DNA of 43,078 nt from Oscillospiraceae bacterium (GCA_031262985.1 JAISGQ010000037.1:1-43078), one strand, 5' to 3'. Shown: positions 1 through 7,870, counted from the stretch's first letter. Translations and numbers: made by a program. The notes: generated by a model not told the origin, from the sequence alone.

Positions 1-158
1 ATTGCTTCGGCGGCTAAACCTTGCCAGATTATGGTCGAGGATTTTTACTGTCTTGCGAGGCAGAGGACGCCGCTTTGCTGACGCAAAGCAAGGAGGATAA
101 CGATGCAAGGCGGTAAAAATACCGACCAGAAATGGCAAGGTTTAGTTGTCGGAGCAAT
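1..158. repeat. Long inverted repeat (LIR) copy 1, diverged
   Basis: First member of a family seen again at 27485-27641 and 39876-40137, with a decayed copy near 24567-24690. The outer arms pair across the whole element (ATTGCT..CGGC with ..GTCGGAGCAAT, then CTAAACCTTGCCA with TGGCAAGGTTTAG). A second helix pairs the GGTCGAGGATTTTTAC region with GGCGGTAAAAATACCGACC. The tip has GCTTTGC-TGAC-GCAAAGC followed by AAGGAGGATAACGA. The arm sequences differ from the other copies but the fold and apical core are kept, so structure seems to be selected. It may extend beyond the left edge of the window. Its right arm overlaps the 3' end of the dehydratase gene. Confidence 0.75.
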
Positions 159-2022
159 AATTAACTATAGCTTTTTCCTTCTCCTCAAGCACCATATGAG
201 TAAAGGTAGGCACAATGCCCTTAATCGCGTCAACCACACCCTCGCTGTCGTCCTCCTCGGCGGCGGCGCGGAGATAGGACAAGTTTTCCGTAAAGCCGTC
301 CTTCTCCACGGGGATTTGGTTTCCTATGAAAATCTTGTTGTCCTTTGTAGGGATAAGCCCCTCCTCCGACATCAAAAGCTCCTCGTAGAGCTTTTCTCCG
401 GGGCGAAGTCCGGTAAATTCTATCTTCATCTCAGTGCCCGGCTCGTAGCCATACATCCTGATTAAGTTTTCCGCAAGAGTTGTGATTTTGACAGGCTCAC
501 CCATGTCGAGTATGAAAATCTCCCCTCCTTTGGACATAGCCGCCGACTGCATGACCAGCCCGACAGCCTCGGGGATGGTCATGAAATAGCGTATAATATC
601 GGGGTGAGTGACCGTGACCGGTCCTCCGTCCTCAATCTGCTTCTTAAAGAGCGGGATTACAGAGCCGTTCGAGCCTAACACATTGCCGAAACGCACGCAG
701 GTGAACTCCGTCTTTGTCTCGGTCTGCGACATCATCTGCATTATCATCTCGCATATTCTCTTGGTAGCTCCCATTACGTTTGTGGGGTTTACCGCCTTGT
801 CGGTGGAGATGAGAACCATCTTTCCCACGCCGAATTTGTCGCACATTTTCGCTATGTTGTATGTTCCGAAAACGTTGTTCTTGACCGCCTCCTCAGGGGA
901 GGTCTCCATGAGAGGAACGTGCTTGTGAGCCGCGGCGTGAAAGACTATATCTGGGCGGTATCTGCCGAACAGAACCTCCATTTTGTGCAAATCGCGCACA
1001 GTGGCAATATGCACCGCGATATCGAGATTCCTGTCGCGGCGTCTGAGCTCCTGCTCTATCTCATACGCGCTGTTTTCGTAGACGTCGAGGATAATCAGCT
1101 TTTTTATGTCGTGGAGTGATATCTGCCTGCACAGCTCCGAGCCGATTGAGCCGCCGCCGCCCGTAACCATGCACACCTTATCTCTGAGCAGTCGGTCGAT
1201 ATTGCCCGAATCGAGCTGTACGCACTGCCTGCCCAAAAGGTCGTTTATGTCTATCTCGCGCAGCTGATTGATAATCTGCACTCCGTCAAAAAGCTCGTGG
1301 AGGTAGGGTATTACCTTGATATCGCAACCCGTTTTGTTGCACATCTCGAGGATTTTCGCTCTCCTCGGGTCCTCGCAGGATGGAATGGCGAACCAAATCA
1401 GCTTAATGCCGTACTGCTTTACCAGTGCGGGTACGCTGTCCACCTTGCCCACTACCTTTACTCCGTGAATACTCCTTCCGATTTTATCCCTGTCGTCATC
1501 CACTATGCAAACGGGATAATACGCGCTTTCGGAGGTCTTTATTTCGTTGAGTATGCTCATGCACGCCGCTCCCGCGCCTATTATCAGAACGGGGATTTTA
1601 TCGACTGTAGATACATACCGCTTGGTTATTTCGCCTATGACAAGGTACGCCACTCTCATACCCAGCACAAACACGCTCGATATAACCGAGAGGATGAGGA
1701 CGTGACGCACAAATATCTGTTTGCCGTAGATAAAGCCGTAACAGCAGGCGATGATAGCCGTTACGGAAAGCCCTAAAACGCATCTCAGAAAGTCCTCCAC
1801 TCGGGCATATCTCCATATAGGCTTGTACGCACCCGCCAACGCCATAAATACTACGTTTCCCCCGCAGATGAGAAAGGAGGTGTTAACTCCCTCTATATAT
1901 GACAGGCGATACTCCGACTTAGCGATTATATATGCCAGCACCGCCGCAAGGGCAAGAGCCGCCAAATCGCAAAAAAGCAGCAGCACCTTTCTGCCTCCTG
2001 AAAAGCTTTTCAATATCTTCAT
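142..2022 (-). CDS. Membrane-bound nucleotide-sugar 4,6-dehydratase (FlaA1/CapD/PglF type)
   Basis: The 626-residue protein has four N-terminal membrane segments (about residues 12-33, 47-66, 81-100 and 106-128). A first Rossmann fold carries GAGAAC at 149-154. The catalytic SDR domain carries TGGGGSIG at 287-294 and the signature STDKAVNPTNVMGATKR at 406-422. In this family (PglF, WbpM, EpsC) Met/Lys replace the usual SDR Tyr motif, and the enzyme dehydrates UDP-GlcNAc to the 4-keto-6-deoxy sugar. That feeds bacillosamine-type or other amino sugars of capsule and glycoprotein glycans, on the inner face of the membrane. Length and domain order are normal. A GGAGG lies about 13 nt before the ATG, and an in-frame TGA just upstream fixes the start region. 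No glycosyltransferases are adjacent. The last codons and TAA lie in an arm of the LIR repeat. The exact sugar substrate is not determinable here. Confidence 0.93.
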   Translation of the reverse strand: MKILKSFSGGRKVLLLFCDLAALALAAVLAYIIAKSEYRLSYIEGVNTSFLICGGNVVFMALAGAYKPIWRYARVEDFLRCVLGLSVTAIIACCYGFIYGKQIFVRHVLILSVISSVFVLGMRVAYLVIGEITKRYVSTVDKIPVLIIGAGAACMSILNEIKTSESAYYPVCIVDDDRDKIGRSIHGVKVVGKVDSVPALVKQYGIKLIWFAIPSCEDPRRAKILEMCNKTGCDIKVIPYLHELFDGVQIINQLREIDINDLLGRQCVQLDSGNIDRLLRDKVCMVTGGGGSIGSELCRQISLHDIKKLIILDVYENSAYEIEQELRRRDRNLDIAVHIATVRDLHKMEVLFGRYRPDIVFHAAAHKHVPLMETSPEEAVKNNVFGTYNIAKMCDKFGVGKMVLISTDKAVNPTNVMGATKRICEMIMQMMSQTETKTEFTCVRFGNVLGSNGSVIPLFKKQIEDGGPVTVTHPDIIRYFMTIPEAVGLVMQSAAMSKGGEIFILDMGEPVKITTLAENLIRMYGYEPGTEMKIEFTGLRPGEKLYEELLMSEEGLIPTKDNKIFIGNQIPVEKDGFTENLSYLRAAAEEDDSEGVVDAIKGIVPTFTHMVLEEKEKAIVNYCSDN

Positions 2023-2116
2023 CAGAACTCAACATCCTCCAAAACCAAATCTCCGCTAATTATACATCTTTAATGTTCATTCGTCAAATTTTTGCGGCAA
2101 GTATCAGCTATGTATT

Positions 2117-2157
2117 TATTGGCAGGATAAGCAAATCTCCCGCTCCTCCTGCCAATA
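2117..2157. terminator. Inverted repeat between kinase and dehydratase genes
   Basis: An 11-bp perfect stem (TATTGGCAGGA / TCCTGCCAATA) lies between the sensor kinase stop and the dehydratase start. It has no clear T-run, so it may be a weak terminator or processing site rather than a strong intrinsic terminator. Confidence 0.4.
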
Positions 2158-2195
2158 TTGCTCCGTATTGCTTCTCAAAAATCGTCCGCTGTGAT

Positions 2196-3992
2196 TTAAC
2201 CGTAGTATTCGTTTTCGTTATTCTCGCCGCCGTTTACGAGATACCGCGTGAGAATACCCGCCATCTTGTCGATTTCTACAGGCTTTAGGAGGAAGTTGTT
2301 CATTCCTGAGGCGTAGGCGGCTTTGATATCGTCGCTGAAGGCGTTCGCGGACATGGATATTATCGGCATGGTTTTAACATCTGCGCGTTGCAACGCGCGT
2401 ATGCGCCGCGTTGCCTCATACCCGTCCATTGTGGGCATACGAGTATCCATAAACACAATGTCGTAGTAGCCCTCGGGCGATTTCGCCATTTTCTCCACAG
2501 CCTCGCTTCCGTCAGACGCCTCCTCTATGGAGATGTTGGTCTCCTCCAAAATGGAGATTACAATATGCCTGTTTATCTCCAAATCATCGACTATCAGCAG
2601 GCGTTTGCCTGAGAGGTCGGGGAACTCGCACATCTCCGCACCGCTCTCGGGCTGCTCGGCAAGCTCGAATATCACGTTAAAGTCGAACACAGAGCCTTTG
2701 TCCGGTCGGCTCGACACAGCGATATCTCCTCCCATGAGGCGGACAATGTTGCGGCTTATGGCAAGTCCCAGCCCCGTGCCGCCGTATTTGAGGGCGATAT
2801 TTGTATCAGCCTGTCTAAATGACTTAAAGAGCTTGCTCATCTGCTCCTCTGTCATGCCTATGCCGCTGTCGGCGACAGAGGCACTGCACAGGAGCTTGCC
2901 GTCACATATTTCGGTGCTGACGCGCAGTGAAATCTTCCCCTCGTCCGAGGTGAATTTCACCGCGTTGCCTAAAAGGTTTATGAGAACCTGCTTAAAATGC
3001 GGCTTATCTCCCATGACCCAGACATCCGCGCCGCCGTCAATCTCCTCAGTGTAGTGAATGTCCTTATCATGACAGCGGGCTTGAATCATACTACCCGCCT
3101 CGTCGATAGCCTGTTTCAGATTGAATCGTTCGCTTCCCAGCTCGAACTTCTCCGACTCAATTTTGGATATGTCGAGTATATCGTTGACCACGCTGAGCAG
3201 GTGGTCGGATGCCTTGATAATCTCGCCTACTGAGCCGCGGATTTTCTCCGTGTCGTCGGTTCGGGAGGCTATAAGTGCCATGCCCGTAATGACGTTGAGG
3301 GGAGTGCGTATCTCGTGAGACATATTGGCGAGGAAGGAGGACTTCGCGCGGCTCTCCCTCTCGGCGTTTTCCGCCATTTTGGCGAGTTCCTCCGCTCTGT
3401 GCTTGTTTTTGTTCGCCAAAAACAGCACAAAGCCCGCACTTATCATAAGCAAAAGAAGGAGTACGTTCATCACTATGAGCAGAGCTATATTTTCGTTCAC
3501 CTGTTCTTGTGAAAAATCCTCACTGTCGCCTACGGTTGTGTTGCACAAATCGAAGTACCGCTCCGTCATACTGTACAAATCGGCAGGGGCTTTCCCCTCT
3601 CTGACAAGGCGTATTTCTTCCTTTATCTCGTCGAAGGAGAGGCGAATAAGGCGCATATCCTCCTGAAACGTGTCGTCGTGCATTTGTATGAGAGTTTTGT
3701 CGTCTGCAATTACCACTCCGCCGTTAATGAGGCAGTCGATAATGTTGTCGAGACGCGCGGTAAGCTTGTCGCGCTTTTCGAGATCCAAATCGCTGTCGGT
3801 GTAGTAGGCATAGGTCTCCATCTTAAAGAGCTTCTGCGAACCGCCCCGCACGATTCCGGCATAGTTTACTATACGGGCGTTTCCGCTCATTTCGATGATT
3901 GAACGTATGGATACTACTCCCACAGAGACGAAAAGCAGCACACCAAACGCTATGGCAACGAAGCGTAGCTTGCCGTATAACCAGTTCATCAT
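2196..3992 (-). CDS. Hybrid sensor histidine kinase with C-terminal receiver domain
   Basis: The 598-residue membrane kinase has a membrane segment at about 11-30, an extracytoplasmic sensor region to about 165, a second segment at about 169-193, then a HisKA domain with phospho-acceptor H226 in SFLANMSHEIRTPLN. The HATPase_c domain shows N, G1 and G2 boxes (NLLGNAVKFT, DSGIGM, GGTGLGLAIS). The C-terminal receiver domain carries IVDD and the phospho-acceptor Asp in VFMDTRMP. Autophosphorylation at His followed by transfer to the attached receiver is the known mechanism of the family. There is no output domain and no response regulator next door, so the partner is elsewhere or the receiver controls the kinase itself. 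The signal is unknown. The double ATG is preceded by a GGGG-containing site. It is transcribed in the same direction as the DUF4190 gene upstream, from which a terminator separates it. Confidence 0.93.
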   Translation of the reverse strand: MMNWLYGKLRFVAIAFGVLLFVSVGVVSIRSIIEMSGNARIVNYAGIVRGGSQKLFKMETYAYYTDSDLDLEKRDKLTARLDNIIDCLINGGVVIADDKTLIQMHDDTFQEDMRLIRLSFDEIKEEIRLVREGKAPADLYSMTERYFDLCNTTVGDSEDFSQEQVNENIALLIVMNVLLLLLMISAGFVLFLANKNKHRAEELAKMAENAERESRAKSSFLANMSHEIRTPLNVITGMALIASRTDDTEKIRGSVGEIIKASDHLLSVVNDILDISKIESEKFELGSERFNLKQAIDEAGSMIQARCHDKDIHYTEEIDGGADVWVMGDKPHFKQVLINLLGNAVKFTSDEGKISLRVSTEICDGKLLCSASVADSGIGMTEEQMSKLFKSFRQADTNIALKYGGTGLGLAISRNIVRLMGGDIAVSSRPDKGSVFDFNVIFELAEQPESGAEMCEFPDLSGKRLLIVDDLEINRHIVISILEETNISIEEASDGSEAVEKMAKSPEGYYDIVFMDTRMPTMDGYEATRRIRALQRADVKTMPIISMSANAFSDDIKAAYASGMNNFLLKPVEIDKMAGILTRYLVNGGENNENEYYG

Positions 3993-4013
3993 AATATTAA
4001 CCCCACAAATAAA

Positions 4014-4040
4014 GCGGCACTACAATTACAGTAATGCCGC
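4014..4040 (-). terminator. Intrinsic terminator after the DUF4190 gene
   Basis: On the minus strand GCGGCATTAC pairs with GTAGTGCCGC and is followed by TTTATTT, directly after the stop of the upstream small membrane protein gene. Confidence 0.7.
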
Positions 4041-4050
4041 CTTAGTCTTT

Positions 4051-4449
4051 TCACTCGGCGGCTTCACTCTCTTCGGAGGAATCCGTCAAATCAGCATCGG
4101 AGACAAAGTCGCCCTCGCCGATTGCGTCATAATCATCGGTGTACATACTGTTGTCGTCCTCTATCTCGGCATCTGCGTCGGTCGCGCCTAACGCGCCGAA
4201 CACTGAGGAGCAGGAAGCTCCTATGATAACGGAGAGCAAAATTGCCACTACCGAAACGGCTATTCCCGCCGTTCCCGCGCCCTTGTTGCCCTGACTGACC
4301 GCGATATACCCCATGCCTATGCTTATTATCGCCAGTATCAGCGAAACGAGCGGGATGAAGGAGAAGATAAGTGCCGCGACAGCTATGAAAAAGCTCATAA
4401 CTGCCTGAAAATTTGCCGGACTGCTTTGGCTTGTCCTGTAATTATTCAT
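4051..4449 (-). CDS. DUF4190-like small membrane protein
   Basis: The 132-residue protein has two long hydrophobic segments (about 18-50 and 62-88), glycine- and alanine-rich, with the linker YIAVSQGNKGAGTAGIA typical of DUF4190 family proteins. An acidic, serine-rich tail follows from about residue 94 (DADAEIEDD, DSSEESEAAE). The function of the family is unknown; many members sit in the membrane of Gram-positive bacteria. The ATG has AGAGAGG upstream. A good minus-strand promoter lies about 95 bp upstream and a terminator follows, so it is probably transcribed alone. Confidence 0.75.
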   Translation of the reverse strand: MNNYRTSQSSPANFQAVMSFFIAVAALIFSFIPLVSLILAIISIGMGYIAVSQGNKGAGTAGIAVSVVAILLSVIIGASCSSVFGALGATDADAEIEDDNSMYTDDYDAIGEGDFVSDADLTDSSEESEAAE

Positions 4450-4543
4450 ATGTCTGCCTCTCTTTTTTAGCGTGTTTTTACTTACAGCGGAAGAACGGTG
4501 CTGTACTGCCGCAATTCTATTTCATTTCCACTCTTCCAATTGT

Positions 4544-4573
4544 ATTGTACCACAAATAGGGCTAAAGTGTCAA
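4544..4573 (-). promoter_or_regulatory. Sigma-A-type promoter of the DUF4190 gene
   Basis: Read on the minus strand: TTGACA, 18-nt spacer, extended -10 TGGTACAAT. This predicts a 5' leader of roughly 85-90 nt before the DUF4190 ATG. Confidence 0.75.
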
Positions 4574-4717
4574 TATTGACTGTTTGCCGGTTTAGTTGCT
4601 GATTTAGTTGCTGAAGCAATATCACATAGCCTGTCATATATTTCATCTGCAAGCATATATTTGAATGAACGGGCGGAGCTTCTGCAACTCCTCCCTTAAT
4701 TATAGGGGGTGTTTTAT

Positions 4718-5320
4718 ATGATGAATGCCTTAGCAGGCGCAATTAACCGTGCAGGTCCTATCGTAAAGGGCAGGATGTCGAAAAAAATGAAGGCTGTAAT
4801 ATGTGCCGCAGTGGGAGTAGTTGTGTGCTTTTCCGCCACCTGCGTTCTCCATTTCTCGTGGGAATGGATGGGAAAGAGCCTGTTTGCCGCCGTGTTTTCG
4901 GCAGTCAATGAAAGCGTGTGGGAGCATATCAAGATTCTCTGCATCCCCTACCTCCTCTGGGGAGCGGCGGAGTACTATATCCTGCGTCCCGACTGGAAGG
5001 CGGCAGTTACCGCAAGGAGCGTGGGAGTGATATGTCTTATCGCGCTGTCAATCTCCACATTCTACATCTACAGCGGAGTATGGGGGAGTTCGGTTTTGTG
5101 GGTGGATATTGCTCTGGCTTTGATTAATATTACAATCTCCGAGCTGATGTTCCACCGCACTATGAGTACCTACAGGGAGAGCAGCGGACTGTTTCCCGTA
5201 TGGCTGGCACTGCTGTCGGCTGTGGTAATTATGATTCTCTGTTTTACCGCAAGCCCTCCGCAAATCGGGCTGTTCAAGGACTACTCCACGGGGCTTTTCG
5301 GATTGGAACTTCGCCCGTAG
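4718..5320 (+). CDS. DUF6512-like integral membrane protein
   Basis: The 200-residue protein has a short N-terminal cytoplasmic part and about six hydrophobic segments. The block LHFSWEWMGKSLFAAVFSAV followed by NESVWEH and a Tyr/Trp-rich helix matches the DUF6512 family as I know it; its biochemical role is unknown. The ATG is chosen because GGGGG sits 8 nt upstream. A GTG inside that G-run could extend the frame by three codons but would have no ribosome site. A later ATG at MSKKMKAV is a possible alternative. It is divergent from the DUF4190 gene and has no same-strand neighbour close by. Confidence 0.7.
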   Translation: MMNALAGAINRAGPIVKGRMSKKMKAVICAAVGVVVCFSATCVLHFSWEWMGKSLFAAVFSAVNESVWEHIKILCIPYLLWGAAEYYILRPDWKAAVTARSVGVICLIALSISTFYIYSGVWGSSVLWVDIALALINITISELMFHRTMSTYRESSGLFPVWLALLSAVVIMILCFTASPPQIGLFKDYSTGLFGLELRP

Positions 5321-5348
5321 CAAATAGCGGCGGTTGACGACATCTGAG

Positions 5349-5435
5349 TAAACATTGAACAATGAAGTTGGGCTTTGCCCTGATGGAACAGTTAATGCTC
5401 GGTAGCATAGCCCGTGCTTGTCTGTTCACTGTTTA
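5349..5435. repeat. Inverted-repeat structure downstream of the DUF6512 gene
   Basis: TAAACATTGAACA pairs imperfectly with TGTTCACTGTTTA about 60 nt away, and the interior contains shorter stems such as GGGC-TTT-GCCC. This could be a relic of a small palindromic repeat or a structured 3' region. No second close copy was found in the window. Confidence 0.4.
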
Positions 5436-5523
5436 GCATTTTTAGTCTTTGCTATTCACCGAGATAGTTTCTTGCACAAATATTATTGTATCGCAAATTC
5501 GAACCTATACCTTAACTGTCAAT

Positions 5524-5560
5524 TCAGATTTCAGAGCCAATATTTGGCTCTGAAATCTGA
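5524..5560 (+). terminator. Strong terminator hairpin
   Basis: A perfect 17-bp stem (TCAGATTTCAGAGCCAA / TTGGCTCTGAAATCTGA) with a 3-nt loop is followed by GTTTCTTTTC. It lies 200 bp after the DUF6512 gene and just before the Rrf2 promoter, insulating the regulator gene. Confidence 0.75.
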
Positions 5561-5575
5561 GTTTCTTTTCGTCTA

Positions 5576-5605
5576 TTGCAAATCATACCATTCCCGTGGT
5601 ATAAT
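5576..5605 (+). promoter_or_regulatory. Promoter of the Rrf2 regulator gene with operator-like motif
   Basis: TTGCAA, 18-nt spacer, extended -10 TGGTATAAT. The spacer contains ATACCA-TTCCCG-TGGTAT, a dyad. The string AATCATACCATTCC here (5581-5594) recurs exactly at 6156-6169, overlapping the -10 of the metY promoter, which suggests one regulator binds both. Confidence 0.7.
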
Positions 5606-5650
5606 AAGTGTACTACATTAGGCATACTACATTCGGGAAGGATGTTCAAA

Positions 5651-6082
5651 ATGAAAATTTCTACTAAAGGACGGTACGGACTTCGCGTTATGCTCGACCT
5701 TGCAGTCAACGACAACGGTCAGTTTATAACACTCAAAGAGATTTCCGAGAGGCAAAATGTGGCTATCAAGTACTTAGAGCAGATTATATCTCCCCTAAAC
5801 AAGGCGGGTTATCTCAAGAGCCTTCGCGGCAACGGCGGCGGATATAAGTTAGCTAAAAAACCGGAGCAGTATGTCGTAGGCGATATTCTCCGCGTAACAG
5901 AGGGTAGCCTTACTCCCGTCTCGTGTCTCGACGACAGCCCGAATGAGTGTCCTATGGCAGCCTCCTGCATGACCCTCCCTTTCTGGATGGGGCTTGATAA
6001 GGCTATAAGAGAATATATCGACGGAGTTACACTCCGCGATTTGATAGAAAGCTATAGCCCGCCCGACAATTACTCAATTTAA
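5651..6082 (+). CDS. Rrf2-family transcriptional regulator (IscR/CymR-like)
   Basis: The 143-residue protein opens with MKISTKGRYGLRVMLDLA, the Rrf2 start motif. A winged helix follows with ISERQNVAIKYLEQI and the wing RGNGGGYKLA. Three cysteines (C92, C100, C106) sit where IscR-type members bind a [2Fe-2S] cluster, with a slightly longer first spacing (C-x7-C-x5-C). Known relatives sense Fe-S status (IscR) or the cysteine pool (CymR with cysteine synthase). The gene next downstream is metY, and both promoters share an identical 14-bp motif, so a role in sulfur-metabolism control and autoregulation is a reasonable inference. The start is placed at the ATG behind GGAAGGA; an upstream in-frame extension lacks a ribosome site and would overlap the promoter. 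Confidence 0.9.
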   Translation: MKISTKGRYGLRVMLDLAVNDNGQFITLKEISERQNVAIKYLEQIISPLNKAGYLKSLRGNGGGYKLAKKPEQYVVGDILRVTEGSLTPVSCLDDSPNECPMAASCMTLPFWMGLDKAIREYIDGVTLRDLIESYSPPDNYSI

Positions 6083-6105
6083 CCATAAATTTGTGCGGAT
6101 TTTGC

Positions 6106-6143
6106 CAAATGGTTGTTTATATTTATGTATTGACAACCATTTG
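6106..6143. promoter_or_regulatory. Operator-like inverted repeat over the metY-leader -35
   Basis: CAAATGGTTGT and ACAACCATTTG form a perfect 11-bp inverted repeat with a 16-nt centre; the right half covers the -35 hexamer TTGACA. The half-sites are roughly 27 bp apart centre to centre, suited to a dimeric or tetrameric repressor. It could also form a hairpin, but no T-run follows. Confidence 0.55.
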
Positions 6144-6158
6144 CCTATAAGCTATAAT
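6130..6158 (+). promoter_or_regulatory. Strong promoter upstream of the leader peptide and metY
   Basis: Consensus TTGACA, 17-nt spacer, consensus TATAAT. The -10 runs into AATCATACCATTCC (6156-6169), the motif shared with the Rrf2 promoter. The predicted transcript begins near 6165 and includes the 18-codon leader ORF. Confidence 0.85.
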
Positions 6159-6211
6159 CATACCATTCCTATATGTTTAGTAAACAAGTCAACAGCGAGA
6201 GGGGTTTTTAG

Positions 6212-6268
6212 ATGGGAAAATTATTCGGGCGTCTTTTAAGACAAAATTACAGATTCGGGCGAATGTGA
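6212..6268 (+). CDS. Candidate 18-residue leader peptide upstream of metY
   Basis: ATG with GAGAGGGG about 7 nt upstream encodes MGKLFGRLLRQNYRFGRM and stops at TGA. The peptide is strongly basic (five Arg, one Lys) and ends Arg-Met-stop. It lies between the strong promoter and metY. Its stop codon shares bases with the left arm of a hairpin that covers the metY ribosome site. The position, good ribosome site and overlap with the hairpin suggest a regulatory uORF controlling metY. I do not recognise the peptide family. No conservation data are available here. Confidence 0.5.
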   Translation: MGKLFGRLLRQNYRFGRM

Positions 6269-6329
6269 TTACTCTTTTTTGAATTTACTGAAGTTACTAT
6301 TATAATTTAAAAAAGAAAGAGGTAATCAC
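6265..6329 (+). promoter_or_regulatory. Anti-Shine-Dalgarno hairpin in the metY leader
   Basis: GTGATTACTCTTTTTT (6265-6280) can pair with AAAAAAGAAAGAGGTAATCAC (two writings: AAAAAAGA / AGAGGTAATCAC, 6309-6329) with small bulges and a 28-nt loop. The right arm contains the metY site AGAGGT and runs to 2 nt before its ATG. The left arm overlaps the leader stop codon, so a ribosome stalled or terminating there would open the hairpin. Confidence 0.55.
6279..6306 (+). promoter_or_regulatory. Possible second, leader-internal metY promoter
   Basis: TTGAAT, 16-nt spacer, TATAAT inside the hairpin loop region. If used, transcripts would start near 6313, just before the ribosome site, and would escape the leader-peptide control. 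The region is very AT-rich, so this could be chance. Confidence 0.35.
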
Positions 6330-6330
6330 T

Positions 6331-7623
6331 ATGTCATATAACACACGTCAATACAAATTCGAAACAGTACAGCTCCACGCGGGGCAGGAGCAGCCGGACA
6401 GCGCGACAGACGCACGCGCAGTTCCCATTTACGCCACAAGCTCATATGTATTCAAGGACTGCGCTCAGGCGGCGGGGAGATTCGCACTCACAGAGGGCGG
6501 CAACATCTACACACGTCTGATGAACCCTACCTCCGACGTATTCGAGCAGAGGATAGCAGCACTCGAGGGAGGAGCGGCGGCACTGGCAGTCTCTTCCGGC
6601 GCGGCGGCTACTACCTACGCCATTCAGAATATCGCAGGAGCGGGAGACCACATCGTCTCCGCCTCCACGGTGTACGGCGGCACATACAATCTTCTGGCAC
6701 ATACGCTGAAGGATTTCGGCATAGAGACTACATTTGTTGACGGTAGCAACCCTAACAACTTCGAGGATGCTATCCGCGAAAACACCAAGGCAATCTTCTT
6801 CGAGACTTTGGGCAACCCCAACTCCAGCGTAATCAACATCGAGGCGGTAGTCGCCATAGCACACGCTCACGGAATACCCGTTATCACGGATAACACCTTC
6901 GCCACTCCCTACACCCTTCGCCCCATTGAGCATGGAGTAGATATAGTTGTACACTCCGCGACTAAGTTCATAGGAGGACACGGCACGTCAATCGGCGGCG
7001 TTATTGTGGACGCGGGCAAATTCGACTGGGCGCAGAACGACAAGTTCCCCTCCCTCTCTCAGCCGAATCCCAGCTATCACGGACTTGTGTTCACTGAGGC
7101 TGTAGGCAACCTCGCCTACATCATGAAAATCCGCACTACTCTCCTTCGCGATACGGGAGCTACCATAAGCCCGTTCCACTCCTTCCTGTTCCTTCAGGGG
7201 CTGGAGACGCTCTCGCTGAGAGTGGAGCGTCATGTGGAGAACGCGCTGAAGGTCGCCGAGTTCCTCAGGAAGCACCCGAAGGTGGCAAGGGTCAACCATC
7301 CGTCACTTGCCACTCATCCCGATAATCTCCTCTATAAGTACTACTTCCCGCGCGGAGGCGGCTCTATATTCACATTCGAGATTATAGGCGGCGCGGAGGA
7401 GGCGAAGAAGTTTATCGATAACTTAAAGCTCTTCTCGCTCCTTGCGAATGTAGCAGACGTCAAGTCTCTCGTAATTCACCCCGCTTCTACCACTCACTCG
7501 CAGATGAACGACGAGGAGCTGGCACTCTCCGGCATTAAGCAATCGACCATCCGTCTTTCTATAGGAACGGAGCATATTGACGATATTCTCTTTGATTTGG
7601 AGAACGCGTTTAACTCCCTGTAA
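6331..7623 (+). CDS. metY: O-acetylhomoserine sulfhydrylase (PLP enzyme)
   Basis: The 430-residue protein is of the Cys/Met metabolism PLP family and matches O-acetylhomoserine aminocarboxypropyltransferase in length and in its N-terminal block ([13 protein letters not shown]). The PLP lysine is K212 in [18 protein letters not shown] and [16 protein letters not shown] are the usual family blocks, and [13 protein letters not shown] near the C-terminus is typical. The enzyme makes homocysteine from O-acetylhomoserine and sulfide, in direct sulfhydrylation to methionine; some members also act on O-acetylserine. It works in the cytoplasm as a homotetramer. The ATG follows AGAGGT. Control seems layered: promoter dyads, a motif shared with the Rrf2 gene, a leader peptide and a hairpin over the ribosome site. 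A terminator follows immediately. Confidence 0.95.
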   Translation: MSYNTRQYKFETVQLHAGQEQPDSATDARAVPIYATSSYVFKDCAQAAGRFALTEGGNIYTRLMNPTSDVFEQRIAALEGGAAALAVSSGAAATTYAIQNIAGAGDHIVSASTVYGGTYNLLAHTLKDFGIETTFVDGSNPNNFEDAIRENTKAIFFETLGNPNSSVINIEAVVAIAHAHGIPVITDNTFATPYTLRPIEHGVDIVVHSATKFIGGHGTSIGGVIVDAGKFDWAQNDKFPSLSQPNPSYHGLVFTEAVGNLAYIMKIRTTLLRDTGATISPFHSFLFLQGLETLSLRVERHVENALKVAEFLRKHPKVARVNHPSLATHPDNLLYKYYFPRGGGSIFTFEIIGGAEEAKKFIDNLKLFSLLANVADVKSLVIHPASTTHSQMNDEELALSGIKQSTIRLSIGTEHIDDILFDLENAFNSL

Positions 7624-7633
7624 TGCACTTTTG

Positions 7634-7668
7634 GGGGCTACGGCAGAACTTGGTTTTGCTGTAGCCCC
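7634..7668 (+). terminator. metY terminator
   Basis: A 12-bp stem GGGGCTACGGCA / TGCTGTAGCCCC (one G-T pair) is followed by GTTTTGTTG, 11 bp after the metY stop. Confidence 0.85.
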
Positions 7669-7695
7669 GTTTTGTTGCAACTCCATTCGCAAGGC

Positions 7696-7725
7696 GTATA
7701 GTTAATCATACTAAATTAACTATAC
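7696..7725. promoter_or_regulatory. Inverted repeat GTATAGTTAAT / ATTAACTATAC
   Basis: A perfect 11-bp dyad with an 8-nt centre in the gap before the SH3 protein gene. It is AT-rich and without a T-run, so it is more likely a protein-binding site than a terminator. No regulator is assigned. Confidence 0.4.
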
Positions 7726-7811
7726 TTGTCAAAAACAGCACCATAAATTAGTGTATGTGATACTATTTTGTTCGGGAGGTTAACATTTTGCAAAAAAGAC
7801 CGAATTATGTC

Positions 7812-7840
7812 TTGCAAGAATTATGTCTATAAGATATAAT
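7812..7840 (+). promoter_or_regulatory. Promoter of the SH3/M15 wall protein gene
   Basis: TTGCAA, 17-nt spacer, TATAAT. Predicts a leader of about 90 nt that contains the TTGACAAAAT dyad. Confidence 0.65.
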
Positions 7841-7870
7841 GAAACCTGCACATAATAGACGATTTTTTGT

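Noticed and set aside
7788-7832. A 14-residue TTG-started ORF with GGGAGG upstream, before the SH3 gene
   Set aside because: The ribosome site is good, but the ORF overlaps the predicted promoter of the SH3 gene and no promoter for it is convincing. It may be chance.
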